Source of the DNA: Oreocharis arfaki
Lineage: Eukaryota > Chordata > Aves > Passeriformes > Paramythiidae
Reading direction: 5' to 3'
Length of the DNA stretch: 64,000 nt
Assembly (NCBI GenBank): GCA_013398015.1
Contig: VZRR01014189.1
Location: forward strand, 62,001 to 126,000
Within the stretch, counting starts at the first letter, position 1, and every line of letters starts with the position of its first letter. Shown piece by piece: positions 15,001 to 26,108 of the stretch. A program made the translations under genes and the position numbers. The notes under the pieces were generated by a model. It was not told the DNA's origin. It saw only the letters and a program-made list of their open reading frames with translations, and ran no database searches.

Positions 15001-18000
15001 TGTTGAGCTGTGAATGTGGTTCAGTGGCTTCTCATAGGAGACCAGAGCTGTACAGTTGTTCCAACATGGTCCAAAACCTGATTTCATAAATCCCACCCTG
15101 CCTGCACTAATTTGATACTAAGCCATCCTGTGTGTTTTAGGGGCTGTGTGTTGGAAATCAGAGACGTCCAGCTGTGCTGCCACAGCTGGCTCTGTCTCTT
15201 TCCATCTTCTCTTGTCCTGGACTCTAAGGGGGTTTGTTATGGGATGCAGACTGTGGCAGCACATACACCTAGGACAGGTCATGTTTTGAACAGGAGGCTC
15301 TATTCCCTATTGGAATCTGAGGTGCTAAGGAGTGTATGATGAGTATCCTGGAGCCAGGTTGCATTCCAGGAATGTGAGAATTAATATTCTCACTGACTGC
15401 ATGTAATCCAATATTTGTACATAAGTGGCTTGTTCTGTGATGCATTTCTGTTTAGGTTTTTACAGAAGGTGGGGAGGCAGCCCTGCTCATCGCTGTCTCA
15501 CACAATACATATTTAATTTTCCTTTCAACTTCTGAAAACAGAAAATATTTAGTTTATGAGCCTGAGAAAAATAACTGAAATTGAATTCCAGTGCATTTTA
15601 CAAACTTCTGGCTTATACAGATCCAGAGAGGTTAATGGAGTCCTCAGGCCCAGCCAGAGTTGTAGTAAGGTTTGGGTTTATAGACATTTAGAAATTTGAT
15701 GTCTCAGTCCATTAAGTCATACCACCCTGTATAAAATGTAATACTTTGTGACAACAGTTAATGCTGTCAGTACAGCGGGACGTAGGAACAAGGGCTTTTC
15801 AGCAGTAATAAACCAATAAATATTCCTATAGAGCTTGTGACAGCTCCTGCTATCTGAAGACAAATAGAGTGAGCCTTTATGTAATTAGTGCAAATTCAGT
15901 GTAGTTCTTATTTCTTCTTCCTTTCAAAATATGTGACAGAAATGCCAAATGCAGTAAAAGCATTACAAAACAGAGGCTTGCTTATAAACTTTCCAAAACT
16001 GCTGGTACAGCTGGTAGGTAGGACTGAATGCACAAAGAAATCAAAATGGGGCTTTAGGTGTATTTTTAACACACATCCCTCAGACAAGGCACTTGTCAGG
16101 GCAGTTTTCTTGACTTTTGGTGTCCTTACTAAACTGTTTCCTCAATCACTATTTATAAAGCTGTTAATTGACTTGATACTTGAAAGCTTTTGCATGTGTT
16201 TAGTCAAACCAGATCTGAACTGCACATCAAAGGGAGTACTGGAGTTATTCTGTCTGGTTCTGTACTTGCAAGTGTCCAGTACTTTGATAAATTCCTGATT
16301 GCTTACCAAAACAGCCCTTTTAAACTCAATAAATGTATACTTTTGGAGTTGATTTGGGCAGTGATTTATGAAATTTTTTTTGTTTGTTTGTTTTTGTTGT
16401 TGTTGAAGGATTTCCTTAGGGATGTGGATTGTCAGGATATCCAAATGTTGATCCCATGATCATGGCAATTGAAATAAGAGATAACAGTTTCTTCATGCAC
16501 TTTTTCCCCTGTCTGTTTTTTGTAGATGATATAATAACAATATTGGGACTCTGCAAGCAAGTTACTTGATGTTTGTTTCGCTAATTTCTTGTAACAATTC
16601 ATTAGGATGTTTTTTTTCCCTTTACCAAGTCTAGATTTACCTGTATGACTTTTCTGTTATTGGTGTTCTTCTTAGTGCAGATGGGAGTAAATAGTGTATT
16701 TATTGTTAAAAATAAACTGTAATACAACAGACTTGCTTTGAATCTTGAGAAAGCTTAGAGAGCCCTTAAATCTGAACTCTTGAAGCCCACAGGTTAATTA
16801 ATGGAGCTCCTGCTGTTTTCATCTACATGATCTACAGGGTTTATGGAAGCAAGTCACTTCTGTGGTTTCAGATAAAATTCTCTACATTATTTCTCCCGAG
16901 GGCACTTGCTTCTCCAGAGCATTTGTTTTGTATGTGCAAAATCCAGTATACAAATGTATCCTGCTTCCCCAGATCCTGGTGTATAAGTCACTAATTTATC
17001 CTTTGGAAAAGGAAAAGCCATTTTTTTCCTGACTACATTGTAAGAACATTTTTTTCTTGCTCTCGTGTGTTTCTGTGCTTCTTTTGCTTCATCTGTAAAT
17101 GCTGGGTATCTTCCTCCTCACTGTGTGATCCATCGCCCACGTAGGAGTGTGAGATGTAAAGGTTGATAAGAATTAAGAAATCTCAGTTGATGTACTTTGC
17201 ACTTCCTTTAAAATTCTCTATTTTGTGTGATCAAAATATGTTATCAGTGACTGCAGTATACAACATTCAACTTGAAATGTATTAGACTTTTTTTTCTAGA
17301 TGCAAAGGTGGTTTTTTGTTGTTTTTTTGGGGGTTTTTTTGGTAAAGCATTTCAGGGGAAATGGTATTTGATACATGCAGTCGAATCAAAAGACCAAAAG
17401 GCTATTTTATGGTTTGGTGTTTTTTCTTCACAGTATGAACCAAGAGGACCAGGCAGGCCGTTGTACCAAAGAAGAATTTCCTCTAGTTCAGTCCAGGCTT
17501 GTTCTGAAGAATTAAGCACTCCTCAAGACAGTCTTGGTCAGTGTAAAGAGCTTCAGGACCACAGTAACCAGTCATCGTTCAACTACTCCTCCCCTGAGTT
17601 GTGGGTGAACTCCTCCTCCTCTGCCCCGTACCCAAACATTCCATGCAACGGAGCCAGCAGAGCCGTTCCCCCCCGGGAGCTCTTAGGTGGGTGCAGCTGC
17701 AGCTGCTTCTCTCTCAGGGAAAGGCTTGCCTGTGGATTTCTTTCCACCCAGTGTTTTCTGCTAGTTCTTTAATTCCCAAAACCAATTTAAGCAAAGATGT
17801 TGAAGTATTCATTGTTTGAGTAGTTTAAGGTTTGCTTGGAATAACCCTGTTTTCGTGTGCCACCTTGTTAACATCCTGTTCTTCATCTAAAAAAGCAGTG
17901 CTGCTTCTTAGTCTTCTCCAAAAGCTCCACTAAACCCAGATAGTCTCTTACAGTGGCTTCGAGTGCAGGTGAGTTTGTGCTGGAGGGAACTAAGGTGACT

Positions 18001-21000
18001 GGTGGGATTTATTTGCAAGATAGATTATTTGTTTCCAGAATCAGTGATATTTTGTGTTGGTATGACAGTCTGGGGGAGCAACACATAAACTGAATTAGTG
18101 CTCTCAGCATTTCTCTAGTAAATTCTGGTACTTCATCAAAGCAGTGACGAGTTTAAATTCTCTCTCACCGTGGAAGAATCTCAGTGGAATGTGGCTTCCC
18201 TGGTGGTAGCAGCAGTGCTGATTGATTGAGCAGACAGAAACTAAATTAACTTTTCAGAGATAAAAAAAAGCTGCAAGGAGAGAGCTGGAGCAGTGCAACT
18301 TTTCTTCTTTTCTTCTGTTCTCCGTATTTCTTGTGTTTATGAAAAACAAAATTACCAGGGTAGTACAGTTCCTTCCCTGTGATTTTACTTTAAGAATCTC
18401 CAGTGGTAATTTAAAAACAATTAATAAAAGTGTAAACAGTATTCCAGTGTGGATGTTAAAACCACTTAATAATGTGGAAAAATATTTATAAGCTGATTTT
18501 ATTGGCCTTAAAAGGTTTAATTGCTTTTCACCAAACTTTATAAACCTAAAATGTCTTGTAATTTCATAGTAATTCTGAAGTAGGAACATGCAGAGTAGAA
18601 TGAATGAAAAAAGCTCTTTATATCAGCGACAGCACTTAAGAATTAAATTTCTAATGCGCCTTTTAATTTCCAAAATGTGAAAATGTTATTTTTCAAACCC
18701 TTATTTATGGCAGCATCTTTCATGCTAAGTTCAAAACTTCAGGCTCGGGGCACCTCCTTCAATCTATTTCTATTTTTACTGAAAATCAGGGAGCTGAATG
18801 CACAGTATTATGTGGCATTCATCACTGAATTGCTCACACAGAATTGCTCTCCACACTCCGTGGTTGTCTAAGAGGAGCTCAGGAACTCTGGTATGTTTAT
18901 GTTGGGATCAGCCAGTCCCACATTTCTTTGCTTTAAAGAAAAGCTTGAGAAGCTGTTTGTGAGTAAAGTCCTCAGAGGACAGATGTATATGTAAAAAGTA
19001 CCATATACACACATTTGCTGTCAAATACTAAATTCTAAGTGAAAATACCAAGTTCTCCCTGGTAACTGCATTTGCAATGAAGTATTTTTTATTGTAGTTA
19101 AGCATGGTTTCTGTTTTGTCAATAAATGTATATGAGACAGAGGCCTGTATCTAATGGTTCATGCAAACACATCTCCATTTTATGGCTGCTGTGCCTTTCC
19201 ACATTTACAGCTCACTGCCTGTGATCATATTTACAGCCCAAATGTGTTTTATAGAGCTAAGGGTTAATGACCAGTAACTGCAGCGTTCTCGTTACTGTTG
19301 ATTTTTATCCATGAAATAAAACCCCGTGAGAATGTGATGCTGTGAAAGTCCTGTGCCTGCATTTGTTGCTTGAGAGGGAGTGACCCTGACTCCAGAATGT
19401 TCAAGGGCTGATCTCTCCTGTACATCAGGGATGGCTCTGGCACCAGTGTTGGGTTGGATCAGGATGGATTTATGGAGCACAGGGAGAGCTGCTGTCAATT
19501 GCTCAGGGTTGTTTTATGCAGGCACTTCCCAAAATTGCAATTTGAGAGTTTGATATGCATTGCTTTTTCTGTTGATAGAAAGAAAATGATTTAAGTTCTT
19601 ATTCAAGATGTGTATTTCATATTTTTCCTTCTGTTAGACACCTCTACCACACACAGCTTTCACCTCTGGCCCTGCTTGTCATTACTTGTCTTCTCTTGAG
19701 TGCTGTGGTTATTTTGGGACGTTTTTTGCTCGTGTTCTGGGTTGTTTGTTTTTTGTTGAATCATAGCAACCCTAGCAAAATTGCTTTGCTTGTGTTCTTT
19801 CCATATCCATTCTTCTATGGGTTGGTTTTGGTTTTTTTTTTTGAGTGCTCTATAAAAAGCAGAAGCCTGTGTGTGACCCTTCCAGTGAGAAACTTTGCTT
19901 TATGTTTTTCTACTTTTGCACGCATTTGGTGGTACCTTTTTTTATGTGCACTTTAAAAATAACATTATATTAATTAAGACTGAAATAATTACAGACTATA
20001 TCTGTTGCCCACTTCCTAGACTACTGCAGATAGAACATAGAGCTGTGTTTCAGTTTGGTGTCTCTCTAGCTGTGCAAGACAGCAGAATTCTCCAGACAAA
20101 AGTAAGGGACCTCATTGGGATTCAGGAAATTCACTTGAAAGCAGTTTTATACCTATGGTTTAAAGCACCATTTTTTCTGATAGTTACAGGAGTTGTTAAA
20201 TGTGGAGCAAGAACATATCAATTAGCAGGAATGCATTCAGCCTGAAATACCAATAATTAGTTGGTTGGCATTCAGGACTCTGAATTGCTGTTGGAGAATG
20301 AATTATATATGGTGCTGTAAATTTTAATTTTAGCCTATTAAGCTGTAAAGCAAGAAGAATGAAATACTCTTTGTGCTGTCTCAGTGGATAAAGTGCTTAA
20401 ATTAGAGTAGATCCCATTTGGAAGCAGCTTCCCTTCAGTGCACCCGGAGAATCCGCTGTGTGGAATTGCAGGTTTGGGGTTACAGCTGTAGGGTACAAAC
20501 ACACGGGGGATGTGTTCAGTAATGTCAGTCTTGTGCTGCTGCTGCACGATCCGAGAGTTGGGAATGAAGTTGGATCACTTCAAGGCCAGGTTGGATGGGG
20601 CTTGGAGCAATCTGATCTAGTGGAAGGTGTCCCTGCCCGTGGCAGGGAGTGGAACAGGATGAGCTTTGAGATTCCCACAACTCAAACCATCCTGTGATTG
20701 TGTCATTCTATGAACTTCATTTTCAGAGTGACTAAACACAGCAGATGGGTGGTGTGGGAGGAGGTTACCAAAGGGGTGGTGTCAGCACTGGCTTTGGGCT
20801 TTCTGCAGGTGGATTGGCTGAGTCAGAGCCATTCATGTGCTCCAACTCTGGTTTCTCCTTCGCAGCTCCACCGAAGGCGGCCAAGCCCCCGGAGGAACAC
20901 CTGAAGGCCGAGAATATCCAGCTCTCCAACTCCTTCAACTACAACATGCTCCAGCACCTGGGCCAGTTCCCCCCTCTGATGCCCAACAAGCAGCTGGTGG

Positions 21001-21197
21001 AGTCCAACAGCAGCAGCCCCCAGCCTGCGGGCGGCACCAAACCTGTCATGTCCTACGCCAGCGCTCTGCGGGCTCCCCCCAAGCCCAAACCTCCTCCTGA
21101 GCAGACAAAAAAGAACAGCGACCCCCTGTCCTTGTTTCAGGAACTTAGCCTAGGTAGTTCATCAGGTAGCAATGGCTTTTACTCCTATTTTAAATAA
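1..21197 (+). CDS. HELZ: HELZ, probable RNA helicase with zinc finger, 3' half of gene (11 coding exons, 5' truncated by window)
   Basis: Joined coding segments: 1-79, 3207-3411, 7372-7423, 8247-8440, 10821-11028, 11511-11587, 11766-12339, 12714-12954, 14120-14633, 17434-17686, 20866-21197. All junctions are GT-AG and phases agree throughout, giving 908 residues to a TAA stop. The family is about 1940 aa, so roughly the first half lies upstream. The translation matches vertebrate HELZ along its length: the end of the UPF1-like SF1 helicase core, a PAM2 motif (LNPLAPEFIP), then a low-complexity Q/P/H/S-rich tail ending in GSNGFYSYFK. From knowledge of the family, HELZ binds PABPC1 through PAM2, and its C-terminal region contacts the CCR4-NOT deadenylase, linking it to mRNA decay and translational repression in the cytoplasm. 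The N-terminal C3H zinc finger and most helicase motifs are outside the window. No frameshift or stop is seen. Confidence 0.97.
80..3206 (+). other. HELZ intron (3.1 kb)
   Basis: AT-rich intron between the helicase-end exon and the PAM2 exon. I see no additional conserved exon. Short ORFs such as those at 2113-2304 and 2959-3307 do not resemble HELZ and lack splice context. Confidence 0.85.
3207..3411 (+). CDS. HELZ: HELZ coding exon b (PAM2 motif exon)
   Basis: Acceptor CCATAG ends at 3206 and donor GTAAAG starts at 3412. The exon encodes KFWERFIALCHENESLHG, then a short helical stretch, then LNPLAPEFIP (nt 3322-3351). That fits the PAM2 consensus, with Leu-Asn, Ala, Phe and Pro in the expected places for binding the MLLE domain of cytoplasmic poly(A)-binding protein. 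It ends in a QQQSPPK linker, phase 0. Confidence 0.96.
3412..7371 (+). other. HELZ intron (4.0 kb)
   Basis: AT-rich noncoding sequence with no exon, RNA gene or clear repeat family recognised. Opposite-strand ORFs near 5243-5545 and 6722-7082 look random. Confidence 0.8.
7372..7423 (+). CDS. HELZ: HELZ coding exon c (52-nt micro-exon)
   Basis: Acceptor CTTTAAAG ends at 7371 and donor GTAAGTG starts at 7424. It encodes GKVHHHNQNDHFPPDGI plus one base (phase 1), matching the vertebrate HELZ stretch that follows QQSPPK. Its length and phase connect the exons at 3207 and 8247 exactly. Confidence 0.93.
7424..8246 (+). other. HELZ intron (0.8 kb)
   Basis: AT-rich intron ending in a strong polypyrimidine tract (roughly 8180-8245) before TTTTCAG. 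Nothing else is seen. Confidence 0.85.
8247..8440 (+). CDS. HELZ: HELZ coding exon d
   Basis: Starts after TTTTCAG and ends before GTAAGAATTC. It encodes [20 protein letters not shown], then [21 protein letters not shown] and SILYVPAVYGGNMVMSVPLP. This is nearly identical to mammalian HELZ, so this proline-rich part is among the best conserved of the tail. Phase 1 in, phase 0 out. Confidence 0.95.
8441..10820 (+). other. HELZ intron (2.4 kb)
   Basis: Noncoding, AT-rich, with a short (TC)n run and T-tract just before the acceptor (about 10766-10820). No gene is recognised. Confidence 0.82.
10821..11028 (+). CDS. HELZ: HELZ coding exon e
   Basis: Acceptor CCACATAG, donor GTTAGTG at 11029 (canonical GT with a weaker downstream consensus). 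It encodes VPWTGYQGRFAVDPRLITHQ and continues through AAMAYNMNLLQAHGRGSPIP to EQTRN, matching HELZ. Phase 0 in, phase 1 out. Confidence 0.95.
11029..11510 (+). other. HELZ intron (0.5 kb)
   Basis: Short intron; nothing beyond splice signals is seen. Confidence 0.85.
11511..11587 (+). CDS. HELZ: HELZ coding exon f (77 nt)
   Basis: Acceptor TGTTTTTAG, donor GTGGGT. It encodes GKSENTAGPEISKIRTPEKK, then PLESKQ, matching the conserved IRTPEKKP segment of HELZ. Phase 1 in, phase 0 out. Confidence 0.94.
11766..12339 (+). CDS. HELZ: HELZ coding exon g (large Q/P-rich exon)
   Basis: Acceptor TTTTGTAG, donor GTAGGTGA. It encodes VDLEANPQQRSPES and then a long glutamine/proline-rich disordered stretch. 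A (CAG)5CAA tract at 11967-11984 gives six consecutive Gln, and LPEQPNQMPPQQSQVVQQ follows. Compared with human HELZ this is the most divergent exon, as expected for low-complexity sequence, but the frame stays open over 574 nt and phases fit (0 in, 1 out). Confidence 0.95.
12340..12713 (+). other. HELZ intron (0.37 kb)
   Basis: Short AT-rich intron with T-runs near 12638-12652 and before the acceptor TTTATAG; no other feature. Confidence 0.85.
12714..12954 (+). CDS. HELZ: HELZ coding exon h (His/Gln-rich)
   Basis: Acceptor TTTATAG, donor GTATTT. It encodes DRMHGNVALETIRQQQQARL, a histidine-rich run (HHHHPHLPHLPQQP) and WKLASNTEDETEATYSR, matching HELZ. Phase 1 in, phase 2 out. Confidence 0.94.
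12955..14119 (+). other. HELZ intron (1.2 kb)
   Basis: AT-rich intron; no other feature recognised. Confidence 0.82.
14120..14633 (+). CDS. HELZ: HELZ coding exon i
   Basis: Acceptor TCAATGCAG, donor GTGGGTG. It encodes FQDLLRELSHRDPSESRDVA, the conserved EMPPPQSRLLQYRQVQPRSP segment and, near the end, NHQHAVGQEPFHPLASR and SLHSLEE. It aligns with HELZ throughout. Phase 2 in, phase 0 out. Confidence 0.96.
14634..17433 (+). other. HELZ intron (2.8 kb)
   Basis: Noncoding with T-rich stretches, including a (TTTG)n-like run near 16375-16400. The ORFs at 14754-15089 and 15888-16298 do not resemble HELZ or any family I know. Confidence 0.82.
17434..17686 (+). CDS. HELZ: HELZ coding exon j
   Basis: Acceptor TTCTTCACAG, donor GTGGGT. 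It encodes YEPRGPGRPLYQRRISSSSV, the conserved STPQDSLGQCKELQDHSNQS segment and a Ser/Pro-rich end (VPPRELL). Phase 0 in, phase 1 out. Confidence 0.96.
17687..20865 (+). other. HELZ last intron (3.2 kb)
   Basis: Noncoding, AT-rich; it holds a CR1 3'-end fragment at about 20556-20713, only about 150 bp from the final acceptor. No other gene is recognised. Confidence 0.82.
20556..20713 (+). repeat. CR1 LINE 3'-end fragment in HELZ last intron
   Basis: The stretch reads like the diagnostic avian CR1 3' tail: AAGGCCAGGTTGGATGGGGC, then a 'gtgtccctgcccgtggcagg' block, then a diverged 'attcccacaactcaaaccat' block and CATTCTATGA. It lies in sense with HELZ. It is 5' truncated, as CR1 copies usually are, and diverged. 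Confidence 0.8.
20866..21197 (+). CDS. HELZ: HELZ terminal coding exon with stop
   Basis: Acceptor TCCTTCGCAG ends at 20865. The exon completes an Ala codon and encodes PPKAAKPPEEH, SFNYNMLQHLGQFPPLMPNK, MSYASALRAPPKPKPPPEQ and finally DPLSLFQELSLGSSSGSNGF plus YSYFK, stop TAA at 21195-21197. The final peptide is nearly identical to mammalian HELZ. The coding part is GC-rich and changes abruptly to very AT-rich 3'UTR at the stop. Confidence 0.97.
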
Positions 21198-22095
21198 TCA
21201 GATTATTTTTTTTAGAGAGAATTTAATTTTTATTTGTGTCAGTAGATCTAAGATAGTTGGGGCTTCACCTGTAGTTGCAAATATTCCCTTTGTTTATATT
21301 AGTAAATATATCCTCACTTACTTGCTTTGCTGCTAGACTTGCAACTAATTTTTTTTTTTTAATTATATTCCATTATTTTTGCATTTTTTGATGTGGGTCG
21401 GGTTTTTGGAAGCTTTTCTGTAGGAAAACACACACGTGTTATTTTTTAATTTGTGTAATGTTAATGATATGTTGCATTGAACTAGCAGCTGAGAGATTAC
21501 CTGTACAACTTGAAAAAAAGGAAAAAAAAAAAGGAAAAAGAAAAAAAAGGAAAAAAAAGTTTGTCTAAATTGTATTTAAGAAGATTGTAAGTAGCATTTA
21601 CATTTATTCAATAACATTAGCATACTATACTGGGTTTCTGTACCAGAAATGGCCAGTTAATGTAAAAATGTATGTTATTTCTGCTTAAATTCATTTAATT
21701 TTTTTTTTTTTTTTTAAATAAAGGTGCAGCATCTTCTAAATAATTTCAGTTTTATCAGCTTTTTTGTGAAGGGATGCTGCATTCTCAGACTTTTATAGTT
21801 TTAGATTCTATATGATGTGGTATTGTATTTTCCATCCACTGTAGGGTAAAGTAAAGGCATTCTTTGCAGACACCTATGCCATTGTTTGGAAACATTCAGA
21901 TAAAAGTATTGGTATACTTTAAAAAAATAATAAAAAAATTGAAAAAAGAAGAAAAATATTAACAAAAAATCCAAAAAAACTCTACATTTTATTTTTGGAC
22001 AAGCTAGTAATATGAGCTTGTTTGAAAAGTTAATTTGATAGGTTTTTTAAATGAATCATGAAGCTGAAAATAAATTTTTAGGTATGTTGGTGCTT
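21198..22095 (+). other. HELZ: HELZ 3' untranslated region (minimal extent)
   Basis: Very AT-rich sequence after the HELZ stop, with an A-rich purine tract (about 21508-21560). Candidate AATAAA signals lie at 21717-21722, 21929-21934 and 22069-22074. The last is followed by a GT-rich stretch (GGTATGTTGGTGC), the best match to a cleavage signal with downstream element. The human HELZ 3'UTR is long, so the true end may lie further downstream. Confidence 0.5.
22069..22074 (+). terminator. Candidate HELZ polyadenylation signal
   Basis: AATAAA followed about 8-20 nt later by a GT-rich element, on the sense strand of HELZ and about 870 nt after the stop. Alternatives are AATAAA at 21717 and 21929. 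Confidence 0.45.
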
Positions 22096-23439
22096 AGTAG
22101 ATTTAATAACTATTTTAAAAAAAATGCGTGAATTTAGTAAAATACTTTTTTGTTTGTTTGTTTAATTTTTTTTCCACTATGCATGTGTAAATGTTTGTAA
22201 TCTGGCTTTTTCCTCCCCTCTTCTCCAGTGGTATAAAGAATTGTGCCGCTTTAATTTTTTTTTTTTTTCCGGTAAAACTTTTGGTACATTATTTGATGTT
22301 TACATTAAAATGTGACATTATACAAGGAAATTCAGATATTTTGCTAACTGTTTTGTTTGAGGAACATCATTAAAGAAGAGATTTAATGTTTGTCAAAGCT
22401 GTATCCAAATTAATCTAAATCTTCTGGGGATCAGAGTGGTTACCAGGTTATTTATCTCCATGAGCTCTGTGAAGTTCTCCATGAACCTGGCCCTTAAGGA
22501 ATCCCGTCTGAAAAAATTAATTATAGGATATTAAAAAAAAATAAATTAAAGAAACAAGTGTGAATGAAAACTCAGAAGATAAAAAGTTTGTGGATAAATA
22601 TTTCTGGTCTTGCACACTGTCCCTGCTTTGTGGCCGGGGAGCTCCAGAGGGGGTTGTAGAGTTTATCCTTTATTTCTCCTTAGTCCTCCTTTTAAACTTG
22701 AAATAACTTTAAATCTGGGAACTGTTTTACAGGGATGAGCTGGGTGTAGTTCAGAATTCCTCCACTTCATTACGTGTGAGAATTGAAGTTTTAGAACTGT
22801 GTGGGGGTGATTTCAGATTTTTACAGCTGTCCATGGGACACCTTACAGGGGAGCAGTGGCTGCTGCTCTGTTCAATCAGATTTTTGCTCTGGTTACAATC
22901 AATCAGGTTTATTTTTTTTGCATTTGACTTCATGTGTTAAGTAAAGGGTCATTATGTAATGGGGTTGATTTAAACTCAGTACACTGCAGAGGTTTGCATA
23001 TAAATTTTTTATTATGAATCTTTGCTGGGTTATGATTCAGAAACTTATCTGAAAACCTTTTTCCTTCTTTTTGCTGTAAAGCAAAGCCTGTGTAACTCAT
23101 TAATTTATTTCCTAATGTTATACCAAACAAACAATGCTGGGGAGGGGACAGCCCCTGCCAAGTTCTGCTCAGCACTTCAGCACAGGGCATTGAACCCAGG
23201 CAACCCAAAAACGAGGAGAGGACAAATTCTGCAACCTTGACTCAAGCAAAACTGCTGTTAAATGGGTTTTTGCCAAGCTGCTGGCTGCAGGAATCAGTCC
23301 ATGGGAAATTTGCCTGCAGGGGCTGGGCCGGGGCTCAGTGGAGTTTGCCTCAGATTTGGTATTTTGGCAGAACTGTCAGTTCTCCTCCATGGATCTGTGT
23401 CCTGAGCACTGCTCTGTGCAGAGTCCTGCGAGAGAGCTG

Positions 23440-23696
23440 AGGTGGGGATCCAGTGGAGAGAGGAGAGGTGGGGATCCAGTGGAGAGAGGAGAGGTGGGGA
23501 TCCAGTGGAGGGAGGAGAGGTGGGGATCCAGTGGAGAGAGCACAGGTGGGGATCCGGTGGAGAGAGGAGCAGGACTGGCAGAGCTGAGGTGGGGATCTGA
23601 TGGAGAGAGGTGGGGATCCAATGGAGAGAGGAGCAGGACTGGCAGAGCTCAGGTGGGGATCCAAGGGAGGAGGAGCAGAGGTGGGGATCCAGTGCA
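23440..23696. repeat. Minisatellite, 26-bp unit, about 8 copies
   Basis: A core AGGTGGGGATCCAGTGGAGA followed by GAGGAG recurs every 26 bp at the start (23440, 23466, and on). Later units are interrupted by a GAGCAGGACTGGCAGAGCT insert that itself occurs twice. The array is G-rich and BamHI-site (GGATCC) rich. Length variants and single-base changes between units indicate an ageing tandem array. Confidence 0.9.
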
Positions 23697-26108
23697 CTTC
23701 ACGTCTCCGAGTCAGCATTTTGTAATTTCAGGGGTTTCAAAGTCACTCAGCCTTTTGATTCTGTTCACCATTTAATATTGAATATTAAACTAATAAACAT
23801 CACTTGTTAATGTACTGCTATCTGTCAATCAGTTCAGGGGGAGATGGTCACATCTCACCACACTCTATTCTGCTTTACACTGGTATTTTATCTACACTGA
23901 AAATATTACGGATAAAAACCCATTTTCTCTCTGACTTAGAATTTCAATTATTTAACTTTATGAAAACCCCAGCTGGTTTTGGTACTAAATTCTCATAAGT
24001 GCTCTCACCCAGGAATTTGAGGATGATATGATAGAAATGATATGACTAAACAGCTTTGGCATGAATCATTTGAATTTCCTAGAGTTAGTTTTTTTCCAAA
24101 AGATTATTTTTTTTTGAAATGTCTTATCTAGCCATTGTATGTCACATACACAGCCCTGAGTGAGATCTTTGGTTTTTAGAGCAAATTATCCAATGTTTAT
24201 TGAAGTCATGTTTAGAAAACCCCAAAACTGTATTTTAAACTCTCCTAGGGCTTCAATCAAACTCTTATTAAAATGAAGTTAAGCCTTACAGATGGCTCCA
24301 GTGGGCACTGCTCAGGCTGCACTGTAAATATGGACCTGTTGCAATTGCAGGGAAAATTCAAAATTGCATTTCTGTAAATTATCTCAATTTGAGGGAAATG
24401 AGTGGAAGCTGGGGCATATGCACCAACTGGGTATTTGGCTCCTTGGCTTCTTTTATGCTTCAGTTCATGCCAAATCCCATGCCCCTTGTCCAGGAATAAT
24501 CTCCCGTTGTTGTCCGTGGAAAACTTAAATGATAGATCTAAATTTAGTAGGCTTGTATTTAATATCAAGCATAATTTCTAGTTTTGTTTTCTTTAATTCC
24601 AGTTTTTCCTGAGAAAATTCTGGATACCTCGTGGGGGGGTTGTCAAGGTGGTGATAAGAACTAGTGAAGAATGAAGGGAAAGATTTTAAAAAAAAATTAT
24701 TTGGATTCTCAAAAAAATAGGGTTTCTTTAACAATTCAAATAGAGCCTCCACCCTGTAAAAAGCCACTTTATGAATGCAGCTGGGAGTTTTTTCTGTGTG
24801 TATTTGAAGACTGAATTCTTATGAAACTGTGAGCTTCCCCCTTGGCCATCCTAGGTCAGGAGCAGCCAGAGGTGATGCTGCTCTGCCGCGAGCACAGCCT
24901 GACTTGGAGCTGGATTCTGAGGTAACAATCACACCTCCTGATGCTGTAGGACCTGCCTGTGGTGTCCTGGCTCAGCGGGGTTATGGTGTGGAACGTGGAT
25001 GTGCTTGTGCACAGCCTGGATTGCTTCTGGCCCTGGTCCTGCAGCTGCCAGCCTGTCCTGAAGGAGCCGGCAGGCTCGGGCAGAGGTTTTGTGGCACGTC
25101 TCTGTCTCTCTTCCTTAGTGCTCTGGCTGCTGGGGGCCCCTCCACGGTGTGCTGGTGTCCTCTGCTACACCCTGAAGTGCAGTGGGTGTCCCCAGGATGT
25201 GTCTCAGCAGTGCAGAGCTCCTCGGAGCCCAGAGTGGGTTGTAGGGACAGTTCCCCTCCATCCCCCCTCGTGGTCACATGGCAGCTTTCAGTGTTTCCAC
25301 GAGACAGCTGATAAATTGCTGTTTTGCATAAAGCTGGCTGGTTAGAACCAAGGCCCCAGCATCCATATTTTCTCCTGGAGGTTGTCATCTAATACGGTTT
25401 GTCCTGGATTTTTAATTGTATGGGCTGTGGTGTTGCTGGCCCTTTGCAGCATGTGAGTCCTGCCACTGACTGCGAGCCCTGTGAGTGCCATTCCCTACTT
25501 TGATTAATTAATGTTTTGTTCCCAGATTTGTCAAGTTCAGCTGGTTTTTTTGCAGAGATTGTGCTCAATAAGCAATTCTTTTGCTATGTATGTAGTACCC
25601 AGTGCTATAAGTAGCACCAAGAGCAGTGTTTGACCACTCCAAATTTTCTTTTTAGGCTGAACTTGGGCATATCAGAACCTGCACATTTCCAGGGCAATGA
25701 GCCCACGATGCTTCATGCTCTGCCTATATCATCCTTCAACTCACTTGTTTTGTTAGTTTTTAAAGTTTCTAGTTTTCCTAGAAAAACTGCAGACAATTAA
25801 CTTGTCAAGACAGATGGTGATGATCTATGGTGCCTATAAAAATTTGCACATCGTATTCCTTGACATGAAATATGGGCTATTTCTGTTGGTGTAGCAATAC
25901 TTGAGCCAGTCTCTTTTTGCTGGCTGTGTCAGGGAGCAAGGGCTGAATCCTTCTAAATTTGTTTTTTTCTTCCATTCAAGAGAAGTAAAAGGATTTACAG
26001 CAGCAGCAATGGAAATGTCAGTTCAGTGTGGGGGGTTTTTGGCAACTTTAGCTGAGAAATGTTGAGGAGTTTTTACCTCATTAAGGATTAATAGATGCTT
26101 GTGACAAA

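Noticed and set aside
23338..23775. Repetitive ORFs over the minisatellite (both strands)
   Set aside because: The open frames are a by-product of the 26-bp tandem units, not a protein gene.
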